From positions 1,178,001-1,242,000 of the forward strand of contig NZ_JACLCP010000001.1 in the NCBI RefSeq assembly GCF_014243395.1: a stretch of 64,000 nucleotides of DNA. Reading direction: 5' to 3'. Below, in pieces: positions 34,509-43,029 of the stretch. The DNA comes from Winogradskyella flava (GTDB lineage: Bacteria; Bacteroidota; Bacteroidia; Flavobacteriales; Flavobacteriaceae). How positions within the stretch are numbered: position 1 is the stretch's first letter; every line of letters begins with the position of its first letter. The notes under the pieces are model-generated. The model saw only the letters and a list, made by a program, of their open reading frames with translations, searched no databases and was not told the DNA's origin. The position numbers were made by a program, and so were the translations under genes.

Positions 34509-35364
34509 ATGCTCTTAAAGGTTGGTTCTGTACAAGGTCTAAATAAAGATTTATTTTTTGTTTTAAATCTTTTCGATGCGTTATAAAATCTAAAAAGCCA
34601 TGCTCCAACAAAAATTCTGAGGTTTGGAATCCGTCAGGTAGTTCTTGTCCAGTTGTATCTCTAACAACTCTAGGTCCAGCAAAACCAATCAATGCGCCAG
34701 GTTCTGCAATATTTATATCACCTAGCATCGCGAATGAAGCAGTAGTGCCTCCTGTCGTTGGATCGGTACATAAAGAAATGTAAGGAATACCAGCGTCTGC
34801 CAGTTGTGCTAATTTTGCCGAGGTCTTTGCTAATTGCATTAGTGATAATGCAGCTTCCATCATACGTGCGCCACCAGATTTACTTATTATCATAAATGGA
34901 ATTTTCTTCTTTAAGGCATGATCTGCAGCTCTAGCAATTTTTTCACCTACAACACTTCCCATTGAGCCACCAATGAAACTAAAATCCATACAAGCGATAA
35001 CTAAATCCTTTCCCATTGATTTACCTACAGCTGTACGTACTGCATCCTTAAGTTTTGTTTTTGCTTGAGCAGCTTTTAAACGCTCAGGATATTTTTTGGT
35101 ATCGACAAACTTGAGAGGATCTTTAGAGTTGAGGTTGGCATCTAATTCCTTGAATTTATTATCATCAAAAAGTATTTCGAAATATTCTTTACTTCCAATT
35201 CGAACATGATAGCCATCCTCTGGACTTACATAAAAGTTTTGCTCAAGTTCCTTGGTATCAATAATTTTTCCAGTTGGCGATTTGTACCATAGGCCTTTAG
35301 GTGTATCTTTCTTTTCCTCTGTTGAGGTCTGTATACCTTTGTCTTTTCTCTTAAACCAAGCCAT
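34507..35364 (-). CDS. accD: Acetyl-CoA carboxylase carboxyltransferase subunit beta, zinc ribbon lost
   Basis: A 285-residue crotonase-fold subunit that, with AccA, transfers the carboxyl group from biotin to acetyl-CoA in the first step of fatty acid synthesis. Conserved blocks are [20 protein letters not shown] near residue 124, [15 protein letters not shown] near 163 and [17 protein letters not shown] near 200. In E. coli AccD four cysteines form an N-terminal zinc ribbon. The equivalent stretch here (about 24-52, [11 protein letters not shown] and VSPEDGY) keeps the fold-defining residues but has no cysteine: Ser29, Gly32, Ser47 and Asp50 fill the positions. It lies 29 bp downstream of fbaA and is probably cotranscribed with it. 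Confidence 0.95.
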   Translation of the reverse strand: MAWFKRKDKGIQTSTEEKKDTPKGLWYKSPTGKIIDTKELEQNFYVSPEDGYHVRIGSKEYFEILFDDNKFKELDANLNSKDPLKFVDTKKYPERLKAAQAKTKLKDAVRTAVGKSMGKDLVIACMDFSFIGGSMGSVVGEKIARAADHALKKKIPFMIISKSGGARMMEAALSLMQLAKTSAKLAQLADAGIPYISLCTDPTTGGTTASFAMLGDINIAEPGALIGFAGPRVVRDTTGQELPDGFQTSEFLLEHGFLDFITHRKDLKQKINLYLDLVQNQPLRA

Positions 35365-35393
35365 AAATCTATAAAGTTAGTTAGGGTGTAAAT

Positions 35394-36461
35394 TTATAAA
35401 GTATTTACGTTATTAAGGTCTTCAAACGCTTTTTTAAGTCGTTCTACAAAAGCCTGCTCTCCTTTGCGCAGCCAAACTCTTGGGTCGTAATATTTTTTAT
35501 TTGGTACATCATCTCCATCGGGATTACCAATTTGTGTTTGAAGATAATCCGTATGATCTTGAACATAGTCTCTAACTCCGCTTAAAAAAGCCCATTGCAT
35601 GTCTGTATCAATATTCATTTTAATTACGCCATAACCTATAGCTTCTCTTATCTCTTCTACTGTAGAACCTGATCCACCATGAAAAACGAAGTCAATATGG
35701 TTATGAGGTACGCCATGTTTTTTAGATAAGAATTCTTGAGAATTCTTTAAGATCTTTGGAGTTAGTTTTACGTTTCCAGGTTTGTAAACACCATGTACAT
35801 TCCCAAAAGCTGCAGCAACGGTAAATTGGTCACTAACTTTGCTCAGTTCTTCGTAAGCGTAGGCTACTTCTTCTGGTTGCGTATATAATTTAGAGTCGTC
35901 AACATCTGTGTTATCCACGCCATCTTCCTCACCGCCAGTAATACCTAATTCAATTTCCAAAGTCATACCCATTTTACTCATACGCTCAAGGTACTGTTTA
36001 CAAATCTCTATGTTTTCTTCTATTGGTTCTTCAGATAAATCAATCATATGAGAACTATATAAAGGCTTACCTGTTTCCTTAAAGTGCTGTTCACTGGCGT
36101 CCAACAATCCATCGATCCAAGGCAATAATTTTTTAGCACAATGGTCTGTATGTAAAATCACAGGCACACCATAGGCTTCAGCCATGTGATGAACATGCTT
36201 TGCACCAGCAATAGCACCAGCAATAGCGCCTTTTTGACCATCATTACCTAACCCTTTACCAGCATTGAATTGAGCACCTCCATTCGAAAATTGAATAATT
36301 ACAGGAGCATTTAAAGCTTTTGCAGTTTCTAAAACACCATTAATAGTATTTGATCCTATAACATTAACAGCAGGCAAGGCAAAGCCTTTTTCTTTTGCTA
36401 ATTTGAAAATCTCTTGTACTTCTCTTCCTGTAGCAACACCAGGTTTTATATTGTGACTCAT
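35394..36461 (-). CDS. fbaA: Class II fructose-bisphosphate aldolase
   Basis: A 355-residue zinc-dependent aldolase of the E. coli FbaA type, cleaving fructose 1,6-bisphosphate in glycolysis and forming it in gluconeogenesis. VILHTDHCAKKLLPW near residue 101 carries the catalytic Asp and a zinc His. LEIELGITGGEEDG near 170 supplies another metal ligand. HIDFVFHGGSGSTVEEI near 256-272 and the phosphate-binding INIDTDMQW-like segment near 285 complete the site. Length is normal. Confidence 0.96.
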   Translation of the reverse strand: MSHNIKPGVATGREVQEIFKLAKEKGFALPAVNVIGSNTINGVLETAKALNAPVIIQFSNGGAQFNAGKGLGNDGQKGAIAGAIAGAKHVHHMAEAYGVPVILHTDHCAKKLLPWIDGLLDASEQHFKETGKPLYSSHMIDLSEEPIEENIEICKQYLERMSKMGMTLEIELGITGGEEDGVDNTDVDDSKLYTQPEEVAYAYEELSKVSDQFTVAAAFGNVHGVYKPGNVKLTPKILKNSQEFLSKKHGVPHNHIDFVFHGGSGSTVEEIREAIGYGVIKMNIDTDMQWAFLSGVRDYVQDHTDYLQTQIGNPDGDDVPNKKYYDPRVWLRKGEQAFVERLKKAFEDLNNVNTL

Positions 36462-36486
36462 AAATTTTAAGGTTGAAATTAGACTT

Positions 36487-36494
36487 CAAAAATA
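36487..36494 (-). promoter_or_regulatory. -7 element upstream of fbaA
   Basis: On the - strand TATTTTTG matches TAnnTTTG and ends 25 bp before the fbaA ATG. No clear -33 element is seen. Confidence 0.42.
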
Positions 36495-36582
36495 CACAAT
36501 TTTGAATATTAAAAGGTCTGTTTTTAAGTATAAATAGGTGATATTATGCCGAAAACGATATAGTTTTTAAGTATATGAATTT

Positions 36583-39174
36583 CTAAAATGGATAGTTGAT
36601 ACCAATGTTATAAACGGCATTCCTGAAATTATAATCTTTAAACCATCGATTTCCTAGATCTCTTGATGGATCGTAAGTTTTGAAACCAGTATCAAATCGA
36701 AGTACAAAAAAATCAAAGTCGTATCGCAACCCAAAACCAGATCCAACAGCAATATCTTTTAGGGAACTAAAACCTGTAAGTGTTGCTGCATCATCTTCAA
36801 CATTGTCTAATACATTCCATATGTTTCCAGCATCTATGAAAAGGGCGCCTTTAAAATTTCCAAAAAGACCGAAGCGCTGTTCGGCACTCAGATGAATCTT
36901 AAAGTTGGCCTCATTAAACTCATTTATTGTGGTAGAACTACCAGGGCCTAAATTATAGGCCGTCCAGGCTCTATTATCATTGGGTCCACCAGCAAAAAAA
37001 CTTTCGGCAAAAGGTATACTGTTTGAATTACCATATGGTATGGCGACACCAGCATAACTCCTAAAAGCGAAGACATTATTCCTTCCTAAATCGAAGTATT
37101 TAATATAATCGATTTCGGTTTTAAAATACTGTGAAAAAGCCACGCCAAATACTTCGTAGTTGCCATCTCCATTTTTCGATGATCCAAAAATCTCTGAGAG
37201 GTTAGATAACAGGTTTCCTGCTAGCTCAACACGCCATTTGAAAATGGAAAAATCATTATCAAAGAGGCTAGTACGCCTATTCTTTTTATAATCGAAACTC
37301 GAAGAAAAAATAAGGTTATTTTCTGTTAAACGCTGCTGTCGTTCTTCAATACTATTAACGGTTATAAAATCCTCATCATTCGAAGTTAAACTGGTATTTC
37401 CAGCGAGTACATCGTCAATAAATGTGTCTGCAAGTGTATAAGAATTAGGAGGGTTTTCTAAGCTTTCGTCAGAATTAATATAGCCAATATTTCTAGCTAT
37501 ACTATTTAGTCTTGAAAACGAATTAGAGTATATGCCAAAGTAATTACTTGTATTTAGGTTCTTTACAAATTGAACATTGAAAAGCTCCAGAGTATTTGTT
37601 ACGGTATTAGTAGGTTGCCAATTATAACTTAAAAGACCAGAGAGCGTTTGTTTATCTAAACCAATATTTTGTTGACTAGTGGCAGAAAGATTTATGGCCG
37701 TACTTGGCGACATGTATTTTGGTATGATACTATCGGTGTTAAATGGTGTAAATAAACGCGGAATGACTAATCTGATATTTCCACCAAACTCATTAATATC
37801 AAAAAAGGTTTCGTCATCATCATTACTATCCTCTGATGCTCCAATTGCGGCAATACCACTAATTTCAAGAGTTTCAGCACCTCTAAATACATTTCTAATC
37901 TTCAATCCAGGAGTAACTGAAAAACCAATGGTCTGTATGTTGCTCTGAGAAACATCTAAATCTAGGCTGAGGGCATATTTTTTCTTAGGTTCTAAATAAA
38001 TATTGGCTGTCAAGGTGGTATCTTCCTCATTTTCCACATACTGTATACTAGGATATCTAAACATTTGTAAATCGTTGAGATATCTCGATGTTCTGCTTCG
38101 TGCGAGATCGCTATACTTATCACCTTTATTAATAAAAACGGCATCAGTAAGTGCCTTTGGTCTAAACCTTAATTTATTTTTACTATATAAATTGTAATTT
38201 TTAAAAGTTATACTGTCTTTAATGGTTTGGTTTTGGTTAGTGTAGTTTTCATCAGTATAAATGTTAATCTCTTTTATCTTGTAGGGCTTGAAGGGCACGA
38301 CTGATATAGAATCATCTCCTCTTATAGAACGATTTGCAATGACTAGTTCTGTGTTAACTTTGTGGTTCGTACCTATCGTATCCGTAAAAAACCTTACATA
38401 GTCTTTTCCAAAATAATAAAATCCATTGTTGCGCAAATATGTGGTGATGCGGTCACGCTCCAGTTCAAAATTTGACTCATCATACTGTTCTTCTTTTTTT
38501 AATAATGATCTTTTGCTAAATCTAGCATACAAAGAATCGATTGCTGGACTGCTTATAATTGGCGTTATGGAGTCTAATATATACGGCTTATTTTTAATAA
38601 TTTTATAAGTTACCTGGGCTTGTTTGTTGCTGTCCCTTTGGATTTCATAGGCTACCTCATTGTTAAACCACCCTTTTGTATAATAATACTTTCTAAGTCT
38701 ATTCGCCGTTTTAATGGTTTTTTCTTCATCTAATATAGACGGCGCTTCTCCTGTACGCCTTAACCAGCTATTAAAGTTTTTGCGCGCTTGTATTTCCCTG
38801 TCGAATTGTTTTTTGGAAAGCAATGTCGTTTTCCATTTAACCTTAGACGAATCACTTAGTACTTTTGCCTGTAATATAGAATCGATATTTGGCCGTGCAA
38901 GATTATAAATATGAAGTCTTAAAGGTAGGCGAAAACCTAAAAAACGATCCATACCTAAATTAGTTTTTTGTATAATAATATTATTTACGCGCTCTTCATT
39001 ATTAATCTTGTTGTCCTCAATAATGGTATTCTTGGTTATTAAATGCTCATCGCTTTTAACACCTTTAACAATGTTGCAAGAACTTACTAGTAAAACAAAA
39101 ACGAATGAAACCAATACGTTACAAGAAGTCTTATAACTTTTACAGGATGATAACAAACGAAGTTGCGCTTTCAA
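36583..39174 (-). CDS. tamL: TamL: BamA/TamA-family outer-membrane lipoprotein
   Basis: An 863-residue Omp85 protein. A long N-terminal signal ends in a lipobox at about Cys33 (LLVSSC), which marks the Bacteroidetes TamL type, as classic TamA is not a lipoprotein. POTRA-like segments follow (RLRKYYYTKGWFNNEVAYEI near 152; RDRITTYLRNNGFYYFGKDY near 238). A C-terminal surface-antigen barrel (about 400-863) contains SFFAGGPNDNRAW and ends in Phe. It should help insert or secrete outer-membrane proteins. No ATG is available; the first plausible start is the TTG at 39172-39174. A TamB gene, often adjacent in this phylum, is not seen downstream. Confidence 0.88.
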   Translation of the reverse strand: MKAQLRLLSSCKSYKTSCNVLVSFVFVLLVSSCNIVKGVKSDEHLITKNTIIEDNKINNEERVNNIIIQKTNLGMDRFLGFRLPLRLHIYNLARPNIDSILQAKVLSDSSKVKWKTTLLSKKQFDREIQARKNFNSWLRRTGEAPSILDEEKTIKTANRLRKYYYTKGWFNNEVAYEIQRDSNKQAQVTYKIIKNKPYILDSITPIISSPAIDSLYARFSKRSLLKKEEQYDESNFELERDRITTYLRNNGFYYFGKDYVRFFTDTIGTNHKVNTELVIANRSIRGDDSISVVPFKPYKIKEINIYTDENYTNQNQTIKDSITFKNYNLYSKNKLRFRPKALTDAVFINKGDKYSDLARSRTSRYLNDLQMFRYPSIQYVENEEDTTLTANIYLEPKKKYALSLDLDVSQSNIQTIGFSVTPGLKIRNVFRGAETLEISGIAAIGASEDSNDDDETFFDINEFGGNIRLVIPRLFTPFNTDSIIPKYMSPSTAINLSATSQQNIGLDKQTLSGLLSYNWQPTNTVTNTLELFNVQFVKNLNTSNYFGIYSNSFSRLNSIARNIGYINSDESLENPPNSYTLADTFIDDVLAGNTSLTSNDEDFITVNSIEERQQRLTENNLIFSSSFDYKKNRRTSLFDNDFSIFKWRVELAGNLLSNLSEIFGSSKNGDGNYEVFGVAFSQYFKTEIDYIKYFDLGRNNVFAFRSYAGVAIPYGNSNSIPFAESFFAGGPNDNRAWTAYNLGPGSSTTINEFNEANFKIHLSAEQRFGLFGNFKGALFIDAGNIWNVLDNVEDDAATLTGFSSLKDIAVGSGFGLRYDFDFFVLRFDTGFKTYDPSRDLGNRWFKDYNFRNAVYNIGINYPF

Positions 39175-39253
39175 ACGTGGTTCTGTTTTTTTTGATATTG
39201 GATGTTATGAACAAAAATTAGTCCAAAAAAGGTTTACTTTGTAATAACACTAA

Positions 39254-39283
39254 CAAATGTAAAGACATTTTAATGGTTACAAA
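39254..39283 (-). promoter_or_regulatory. Candidate tamL promoter overlapping the divergent gene
   Basis: On the - strand TTTG (39283-39280), 18 bp, TACATTTG (39261-39254), 79 bp before the TTG start of tamL. The -33 half lies within the first codons of the divergent methyltransferase gene. Confidence 0.42.
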
Positions 39284-40007
39284 GCATCAAATAAAGTTAA
39301 TTAAAAGTTTAAGTCAAAAAAAATATAGACAGCAGTTAGGATTGTTTATTGTTGAAGGCGTCAAAGGAATCCAAGAATTCTTGAATTCTGATTTTGAGCT
39401 CGAAACGTTGTATACAACAAAGCAAATATTTGATGCTCCAGAAACAAAAACTATAGTAATATCTGAAGCTGACTTAAAAAAGATAACATCTTTAAAAAAT
39501 CCAAATACGGTTTTAGCTGTTTTCAATATTCCAAAGCCTCGAACAATCAATACTAATGGTTTAATTATTGCCTTAGATGATGTTAGGGACCCAGGGAATT
39601 TAGGAGCTATTATAAGGCTATGTGATTGGTACGGCGTAGCAGATTTGGTGTGTAGTGTTAATACGGTAGATTGTTTTAACTCTAAGGTAGTGCAGGCAAC
39701 TATGGGGTCGCTAGCTCGTGTTAATATATCTTATTTGGACTTAGAAGAATTCACGGCTTTAGCTAATACAGAGACTTATGGCACATTTATGAATGGAGAA
39801 AATATTTATACTGCAGATTTACCAAAGTATGGTATTGTGGTACTAGGTAATGAGGCCAATGGTATCTCAGACGAGATAAAATCAATTACTAATAGAAAAC
39901 TAACTATTCCTCAATTTGGAAGTGATAAATTTACTGAAAGTCTAAATGTAGCTAACGCAACAGCTATTGTTTTGAGTGAATTTAGGCGTCGATTTACTGA
40001 AATGTAA
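39273..40007 (+). CDS. TrmH/SpoU-family RNA 2'-O-methyltransferase
   Basis: A 244-residue knotted (SPOUT) methyltransferase. An N-terminal substrate-binding domain (about 1-95, FIVEGVKGIQEFL) precedes the catalytic domain. Its three motifs are present: IALDDVRDPGNLGAIIRLCD near residue 93, VVLGNEANGIS near 190, and LTIPQFG with ESLNVANATAIVLSEF near 210-235. It methylates a ribose in rRNA or tRNA; the target nucleotide cannot be read. It is divergent from tamL, a neighbourhood seen in other Flavobacteria. Its last 14 bp overlap the 3' end of convergent porT. Confidence 0.92.
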   Translation: MVTKHQIKLIKSLSQKKYRQQLGLFIVEGVKGIQEFLNSDFELETLYTTKQIFDAPETKTIVISEADLKKITSLKNPNTVLAVFNIPKPRTINTNGLIIALDDVRDPGNLGAIIRLCDWYGVADLVCSVNTVDCFNSKVVQATMGSLARVNISYLDLEEFTALANTETYGTFMNGENIYTADLPKYGIVVLGNEANGISDEIKSITNRKLTIPQFGSDKFTESLNVANATAIVLSEFRRRFTEM

Positions 40008-40713
40008 AATTGATAAATACACCTCGTGTTTGCATGTTTGCAATATTGCCAGTCCAAGGACTGTTGGGATCAGCATCTCTAACAAGCTCATCGTTAATGG
40101 CAAAGATTGCTCGAATTGATGGTGTAAACTTAAAGTAAAGTAGATAAAGATCTATCCCAAAACCTAATTCATAGAAATAGGTGTTTTTTTTCATTCGAAA
40201 TTGTCCAGCACTATTGTCATCTGGATTATCTTCATTACTTGAAAGATTTAAAGCTGTGGAAACACCGCCTATAATGAAAGGTTTAAAATTATTAATACGC
40301 TTTGTGGAAATTTTTAGAAGTAATGGAATGTGTATATAAGTAGATTTAACTTCTCGCAATAAATCAGAGTCATTAAACTCGGTGCCTGCGAAATAACTTT
40401 CATTATATCTTAAATTTCTTGTAGTAAAAAATACACCTGGTTCCAACCTAAGATTTAAATGGTCATTGATACGCATATCTCCAATAAGCCCAAGATGGAA
40501 TCCAAAAATATCATCGTCTACAAGAATATCATTTAAATCCTCATTGTAGTTAAACTTGAAATCATATTGATTAAAGCCAAGAAAGTAACCCCAAGACAAA
40601 AACCTTTGATCAAGATTATCAATGTTATTGGCTACCTTTTCTTTTGTAAACAACTGTGCTTTTGCACTTTGAAAGGCAAGTAGAACTGTAAGTAAAACAA
40701 TTATTTTCCTCAT
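39994..40713 (-). CDS. porT: PorT: type IX secretion/gliding protein
   Basis: A 239-residue outer-membrane beta-barrel protein with a signal peptide (MRKIIVLLTVLLAFQSAKAQ). The barrel shows alternating strands (GYFLGFNQYDFKFNYNED, LNLRLEPGVFFTTRNLRYNE, IHIPLLLKISTKRIN, NTYFYELGFGIDLYLLYFKF). PorT is needed for T9SS function in Porphyromonas and Flavobacterium, and the ubiE-porT order is conserved in the phylum. The frame is open to an ATG at 40788, but that start lies inside ubiE and would bury the signal peptide, so the ATG at 40713 is chosen. It begins 1 bp after the ubiE stop. T9SS cargo genes occur later in this window. Confidence 0.88.
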   Translation of the reverse strand: MRKIIVLLTVLLAFQSAKAQLFTKEKVANNIDNLDQRFLSWGYFLGFNQYDFKFNYNEDLNDILVDDDIFGFHLGLIGDMRINDHLNLRLEPGVFFTTRNLRYNESYFAGTEFNDSDLLREVKSTYIHIPLLLKISTKRINNFKPFIIGGVSTALNLSSNEDNPDDNSAGQFRMKKNTYFYELGFGIDLYLLYFKFTPSIRAIFAINDELVRDADPNSPWTGNIANMQTRGVFINFTFQ

Positions 40714-40714
40714 A

Positions 40715-41446
40715 TTATACTTTCGATGCTGTATAAATTGTTGCCACACCCATAGTTTGTGGCTTGTCTTCGACATTAATAAACCCAATTTTCTTCAAAA
40801 TATTGTTTAGGGCTTCACCATAAGGAAAAACTGAAGCAGATTCGCTCAGATATTTATAGGCGACCCTGTCTTTTGAGAAAAGTTTACCGATTACAGGTAA
40901 GATAAATTTACTGTAGGTATTATACCCAAATTTATAAATAGGATTTGTTGGTACAGAAGTTTCTAAAATAACAAAAATCCCATTAGGTTTTAATACCCTT
41001 AAGATTTCAGCAAGTCCTTTTTCCAAATTCTCAAAATTTCTAATGCCAAAGGCTACCGTTATGGCGTCAAACGTATTGTCCTCAAACGGTAAGTCTTCGG
41101 AATCTCCAATGACCATAGATATTATACCATCAAGATTTTTAGATTTAATCTTACCGCGACCAACTTCGAGCATACCGTCACTAATATCTAAACCTATAAT
41201 ATCTTTAGCGCTTGTTGAGGTCAAGCTAATCGCCAAATCGCCTGTTCCAGTGGCGATATCCAGAATATTCTCCGGTTGTTTTTTCGCAACAAGTTTTACA
41301 ACCTTGTTTCTCCACTTGACGTCAATACCAAAAGAAATTACCCGATTTAAACCGTCATACTCCTTCGAGATAGTATCGAACATTTTCGTGACTTGAGCCT
41401 TTTTAGAGGCATCACTATCCTTATATGGTTTCACTTTTTCTTTCAT
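40715..41446 (-). CDS. ubiE: Demethylmenaquinone methyltransferase (UbiE/MenG)
   Basis: A 243-residue class I SAM methyltransferase that makes menaquinone from demethylmenaquinone. [20 protein letters not shown] near residue 20, [13 protein letters not shown] near 58 (SAM site), [20 protein letters not shown] near 115-134 and [11 protein letters not shown] at the C-terminus are family signatures. An upstream in-frame TTG at 41461 exists, but a perfect -7 element overlaps it, and the ATG at 41446 gives the usual [11 protein letters not shown] start, so ATG is chosen. The stop is 1 bp before the porT start; the two form an operon. Confidence 0.95.
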   Translation of the reverse strand: MKEKVKPYKDSDASKKAQVTKMFDTISKEYDGLNRVISFGIDVKWRNKVVKLVAKKQPENILDIATGTGDLAISLTSTSAKDIIGLDISDGMLEVGRGKIKSKNLDGIISMVIGDSEDLPFEDNTFDAITVAFGIRNFENLEKGLAEILRVLKPNGIFVILETSVPTNPIYKFGYNTYSKFILPVIGKLFSKDRVAYKYLSESASVFPYGEALNNILKKIGFINVEDKPQTMGVATIYTASKV

Positions 41447-41458
41447 AGAAAATTTTGG

Positions 41459-41466
41459 CAAATATA
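41459..41466 (-). promoter_or_regulatory. -7 element of the ubiE-porT operon
   Basis: On the - strand TATATTTG is a perfect match to TAnnTTTG, ending 12 bp before the ATG at 41446. It overlaps the alternative TTG start, which argues against that start. A matching -33 element is not obvious. Confidence 0.5.
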
Positions 41467-41645
41467 CGGATTAGTTGTAAGTACCTAGAATTGCAAGTAT
41501 TTTAAGTTAATGCTTAAAAAGTAATAAAGAATACAATTCAACAGTAGACTTAATATGATGTTAAACTGCATATAAATATAGTCCTTAGGTCAATTGTAAG
41601 GCAACTTTAACTACTTTAATGGCTTCTTAACTTATAAGTAATCTG

Positions 41646-41653
41646 TATATTTG
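41646..41653 (+). promoter_or_regulatory. -7 element upstream of trkA
   Basis: TATATTTG, a perfect TAnnTTTG, ends 23 bp before the trkA ATG. The -33 region is weak. Confidence 0.52.
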
Positions 41654-41676
41654 CATGTTTATTTCAACATATAACG

Positions 41677-43026
41677 ATGAAAATAATTATCGCAGGTGCT
41701 GGAGAGGTGGGATTTCATTTAGCAAAATTATTATCCTACGAGTCGCAAGAGATAACACTTATAGATACAAGAAAAGAGAGTCTGACCTATGCTGGTGAAC
41801 ACCTGGATATTAAGACTATAAAAGGTGATGCTACTTCTATATCAATTTTAAGGGAAGCACGCATAGATCAGGCAGAGTTATTTATCGCTGTAACATCCTC
41901 TGAAACTACAAACATTACAGCTTGTGTTTTGGCTAAGCAGCTTGGTGCTCAACGTACCATTGCTCGTATTTCCAACACCGAATTTATCGAAGAAAAAGAA
42001 ACTATTGGATTTTCGCACTTCGGGATAGATGAACTTATTTCGCCAGAATCTTTAGCAGCTTCTGAAATTGAATTATTGCTTAACCAATATGGTTTTAATG
42101 ATACTTACGAATTTGAGGATGGCGCTTTAACCATGCTGGGCTTGCGCTTGTCTAGAACGGCTACTTTTGTGGGTAAAACAGTGAAAGAGGCAGCGGAATT
42201 GTTCTCAGAACTTCATTTTATTCCTATTGCTATTCAGCGTTATGGAACACAATATACTATTATCCCAAGAGGTGATACACAATTTAAGGAAGGAGATAAG
42301 GTCGTTTTCATGACCTCTAAAGGGGGAGATGCTGAATTATTTGATTTATCAGGTAAGGTGAAGAGTGAAATTAAAAATGTGATGATTCTTGGTGGTAGTA
42401 AAATAGGTTTTAAGACAGCAAGAGATCTTTGCCAAAGTAAGTTTAATGTCAAGCTCGTCGAGAGTAAAAAACAAATTGCCGAGGATCTTGCCGATCGTTT
42501 ACCTAATGCTTTAGTAATATGCGGTGATGGTAGGAATGTTGAAATTCTAGATGAAGAGAATATAGCGGACATGGATGCCTTTATTTCGGTAACAGGTAAT
42601 TCTGAAACCAATATAATGTCCTGTTTATTAGCTAAATCTAAAGGTGTTAGGAAAACAATAGCCTTGGTAGAAAATATGGATTACTATCAACTATCACAAT
42701 CCATAGGAATAGATACATTAATCAATAAAAAACTATTAGCCGCAAATAATATATTTAGATATATAAGAAAGGGTGAGGTCGTAGCCATGACCAAGCTTAC
42801 CAATATGAATGCTGAATTATTGGAGTTCGTAGTAAAACCAAATTCTAAAATCACTAATAAAATTGTAAAAGAATTGAGCTTTCCGAGATCTGCGATTTTT
42901 GGTGGTGTTATTAGAGATGGAAAAGGAATGATTCCTTTAGGAAGTTTTAGAATAGAATCAGGTGACCGTGTTGTGGTGTGTTGCTTGCCTCGCTCCATTT
43001 CAGAAGTTGAAGCATTTTTCTCTTAG
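41677..43026 (+). CDS. trkA: Trk potassium uptake regulator TrkA
   Basis: A 449-residue cytoplasmic protein with two tandem RCK modules. The first Rossmann fold starts IIIAGAGEVGFHLAKLL; the second begins near residue 230 (NVMILGGSKIGFKTARDLCQ). Each is followed by a TrkA_C domain (about 140-220 and 365-449). It binds NAD(H)/ATP and gates the TrkH channel for potassium uptake. Its stop is 3 bp before trkH, so the two subunits are cotranscribed. Confidence 0.95.
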   Translation: MKIIIAGAGEVGFHLAKLLSYESQEITLIDTRKESLTYAGEHLDIKTIKGDATSISILREARIDQAELFIAVTSSETTNITACVLAKQLGAQRTIARISNTEFIEEKETIGFSHFGIDELISPESLAASEIELLLNQYGFNDTYEFEDGALTMLGLRLSRTATFVGKTVKEAAELFSELHFIPIAIQRYGTQYTIIPRGDTQFKEGDKVVFMTSKGGDAELFDLSGKVKSEIKNVMILGGSKIGFKTARDLCQSKFNVKLVESKKQIAEDLADRLPNALVICGDGRNVEILDEENIADMDAFISVTGNSETNIMSCLLAKSKGVRKTIALVENMDYYQLSQSIGIDTLINKKLLAANNIFRYIRKGEVVAMTKLTNMNAELLEFVVKPNSKITNKIVKELSFPRSAIFGGVIRDGKGMIPLGSFRIESGDRVVVCCLPRSISEVEAFFS

Positions 43027-43029
43027 GCT

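Noticed and set aside
34507..35364. AccD as a degraded gene because the zinc cysteines are missing
   Set aside because: Length, frame and all catalytic-domain motifs are intact, and the gene is in a sensible operon position.
41447..41461. TTG start for ubiE
   Set aside because: It overlaps a perfect TATATTTG element on the same strand; the ATG at 41446 matches the family.
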